Under the pieces are notes generated by a model. The model made no database searches. It saw nothing but the letters and a program-made list of their open reading frames with translations, and was not told where the DNA came from. Below, piece by piece: positions 4,287-5,242 of a DNA stretch of 5,242 nt. The translations under genes were made by a program, and so were the position numbers. Source of the DNA: Desulfobacteraceae bacterium (lineage in GTDB: Bacteria > Desulfobacterota > Desulfobacteria > Desulfobacterales > ETH-SRB1); NCBI GenBank assembly GCA_030638305.1, contig DAOWEW010000192.1:1-5242 (forward strand). Direction: 5' to 3'. How positions within the stretch are numbered: the stretch's first letter is position 1; every line of letters starts with the position of its first letter.

Positions 4287-4452
4287 ATACTGAAACTATT
4301 AAATCTATTATAATTGCATGAGCTTCCCAAAATAATCCGCACAGATGATTGTCATTTCGCCGATGGTTGACAAAAGAGCGGAACCTGTTGCCAAAAAGTC
4401 AGGTATTGAAGTGTATAGCTATGCAAACATCATAAAGGTGCTTGGAGTCTAA
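4283..4452 (+). pseudogene. Internally deleted DUF3782-like gene: both ends remain
   Basis: The 5' end is intact. AAAGGAG (4268-4274) and ATG 4283 overlap the upstream stop, but after 'MNTETIKSIIIA' comes TGA at 4319-4321. The same frame then reads 'ASQNNPHR', and a one-base shift leads into 'MIVISPMVDKRAEPVAKKSG' and 'IEVYSYANIIKVLGV', ending at TAA 4450-4452. This last segment resembles the C-terminus of DUF3782-type proteins, which have a coiled-coil front and a PD-(D/E)XK nuclease-like back ('.+I+V.P.+D++A.ELA+K.GIEVY.Y'). An intact gene would be several hundred bases longer, so most of it has been deleted, including the catalytic region. The family name rests on this C-terminal pattern only. 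Confidence 0.55.
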
Positions 4453-4492
4453 AAAATTCATGCGATTACCCTGATCAAAATGCAAATATATC

Positions 4493-4518
4493 TTGACAAA
4501 ATTTGAGAATATTATAAA
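4493..4518 (+). promoter_or_regulatory. Likely promoter of the rplU-rpmA-obgE operon
   Basis: TTGACA (4493-4498) is a perfect -35 hexamer. The best -10 match is TATAAA (4513-4518), but the spacer is only 14 nt, so the -10 assignment is weak. The position, in an A+T-rich stretch about 60 bp before the rplU start and after a dead gene, is right for the operon promoter. The rplU ribosome binding site is AGGAAGGA at 4559-4566. Confidence 0.45.
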
Positions 4519-4572
4519 AATGAATATTTTTTAATTTCTAATTGATATTACAGCTATCAGGAAGGACAATTT

Positions 4573-4890
4573 ATGTATGCTATAGTTTCTTCAGGCGGAA
4601 AACAATATAAAGTTCAGAAAGGAGAAATCCTGAGAGTTGAAAAGATTCCAGGAGATATCGGCGCTTCTGTTTCTTTTGACAAAGTCCTCATGTTTTCAAA
4701 TGGTGAAAATGTTAACATAGGGCAGCCTGTTCTTGAAAATGTTGCAGTTAATGGCCATATAGTTGAACAGGGTAAAGCAAAAAAGATTATTGTTTTCAAA
4801 TACAAAAGGCGCAAAGGATATCGTAGAAAACAGGGACATCGTCAGCAGTATACTGCTGTCAAAATTGACAACATCGCACAAAACAGTTAG
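4573..4890 (+). CDS. rplU: 50S ribosomal protein bL21
   Basis: A 105-residue protein, the standard bL21 length. It starts 'MYAIVSSGGKQYKV', the conserved N-terminal strand, and carries 'GDIGASVSFDKVLM' in the beta-barrel core. The family signature near the C-terminus is 'IVFKYKRRKGYRRKQGHRQQ' (about 73-92), a basic loop that contacts 23S rRNA, followed by 'YTAVKIDNI'. bL21 is a structural protein of the large subunit. AGGAAGGA precedes the ATG at a good distance. It is first in a cluster with rpmA 85 bp downstream and obgE after that, the usual order across bacteria, so the genes are very probably cotranscribed. Nothing looks unusual. Confidence 0.98.
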   Translation: MYAIVSSGGKQYKVQKGEILRVEKIPGDIGASVSFDKVLMFSNGENVNIGQPVLENVAVNGHIVEQGKAKKIIVFKYKRRKGYRRKQGHRQQYTAVKIDNIAQNS

Positions 4891-4905
4891 TTTTATACCT
4901 TCTTG

Positions 4906-4947
4906 CCTCCCTCAATGGAAAAATTTTTGAAGGGTGGCCAGGGGAGG
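4906..4947 (+). other. Possible RNA hairpin between rplU and rpmA
   Basis: CCTCCC (4906-4911) is complementary to GGGAGG (4942-4947), with a partial inner pairing of TCAA with TTGA around AAAAATTTTT. There is no T-run after it, so it does not look like a terminator. It may only tune or stabilise the mRNA between the two cistrons. The pairing may be chance. Confidence 0.25.
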
Positions 4948-4975
4948 ATGTTAATAGTTTTAAGGAGTTATACTA

Positions 4976-5230
4976 ATGGCACACAAAAAAGCAGGCGGCA
5001 GTTCGAAGAATGGCCGGGACAGTAATGCGCAGAGGCGTGGTGTAAAACGATTTGGCGGAGAAAAAGTTAGGGCCGGCAATATATTGGTTCGCCAGTTGGG
5101 CACTAAAATACACCCGGGAGAGAACGTTGGATTGGGGAAAGATTATACTCTATTTGCTAAAATAGACGGCATTGTTGCTTATGAGCGAATGGGACGTTCT
5201 CGTAAAAAGGCAAGTGTTTATTCAGAGTGA
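4976..5230 (+). CDS. rpmA: 50S ribosomal protein bL27
   Basis: An 84-residue protein, the normal size. It starts '[16 protein letters not shown]', the flexible N-terminal tail that reaches the peptidyl transferase centre, with no cleavable extension of the Firmicutes type. The family signature '[16 protein letters not shown]' is at residues 33-48; many relatives have Arg where this one has Leu in 'RQLG'. The end, '[14 protein letters not shown]', is typical. AAGGAG at 4962-4967 sits 8 nt before the ATG. Its TGA overlaps the GTG of the next gene by 4 nt (GTGA, 5227-5230), so obgE translation is probably coupled to it. Confidence 0.98.
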   Translation: MAHKKAGGSSKNGRDSNAQRRGVKRFGGEKVRAGNILVRQLGTKIHPGENVGLGKDYTLFAKIDGIVAYERMGRSRKKASVYSE

Positions 5231-5242
5231 AATTTATTGATG
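5227..5242 (+). CDS. obgE: Start of Obg family GTPase (cut by the window end)
   Basis: GTG 5227 overlaps the rpmA stop and is followed by codons for K-F-I-D, giving 'MKFID', the usual beginning of Obg/CgtA proteins ('MKF+DEA'). Obg is a GTPase acting in 50S assembly and stress control. With rplU and rpmA upstream this is the expected third gene. Only five codons are visible, so the call rests on these and on gene order. Confidence 0.8.

Noticed and set aside
1..5242. CRISPR array, tRNA or rRNA genes
   Set aside because: No regularly spaced direct repeats and no tRNA cloverleaf with TTCRA-type arms or rRNA-like segments were recognised on either strand.

Overview
The window reads like accessory DNA next to a housekeeping ribosomal operon in a Gram-negative, anaerobe-type genome, most likely Desulfobacterota (former Deltaproteobacteria). 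The reasons are two short type IV pilins of the Geobacter/Syntrophus/Desulfobacterales kind, a sigma-54 promoter upstream of the first, and a rplU-rpmA-obgE cluster at the right end. The lineage is an inference from memory of these families, not from a search.

Left part (1-1044): two toxin-antitoxin loci in tandem, all on the + strand. The first has the 3' part of an antitoxin gene followed 3 nt later by a toxin gene that stops after 43 codons, less than half the usual length, so it looks dead. The second is an intact HigB/HigA-type pair in toxin-first order. It has a perfect 6-bp dyad in its promoter region, a 4-nt ATGA overlap between the genes, and a strong ribosome binding site only for the antitoxin.

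Middle (1045-2783): about 700 bp without an intact gene. It holds a 56-codon open stretch on the minus strand that looks like a decayed gene end, and, within it, a full-consensus -24/-12 promoter. That promoter leads through a roughly 205-nt leader to a pilA-like pilin gene. A REP-like palindrome and a strong intrinsic terminator follow. A second, paralogous pilin gene comes next, and after it a cluster of nested hairpins.

Right-middle (2784-4452): a decayed region. It contains a 180-bp imperfect palindrome flanked by TA on both sides, which fits a MITE of the IS630/Tc1-mariner type. After it come remnants of several small, once translationally coupled genes (stop/start overlaps ATGA and GTGA survive), one apparently intact coiled-coil plus single-membrane-span protein, and the two ends of an internally deleted DUF3782-like gene. 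A 27-nt start region occurs twice (3101 and 4269), which suggests two copies of the same gene were once present.

Right end (4453-5242): the standard rplU-rpmA-obgE order (ribosomal proteins bL21 and bL27, and the first codons of the Obg GTPase), with its own likely promoter. I found no clear new multi-gene system. The most interesting items are the pilin pair, the TA-flanked palindromic element, and the clear record of gene decay.
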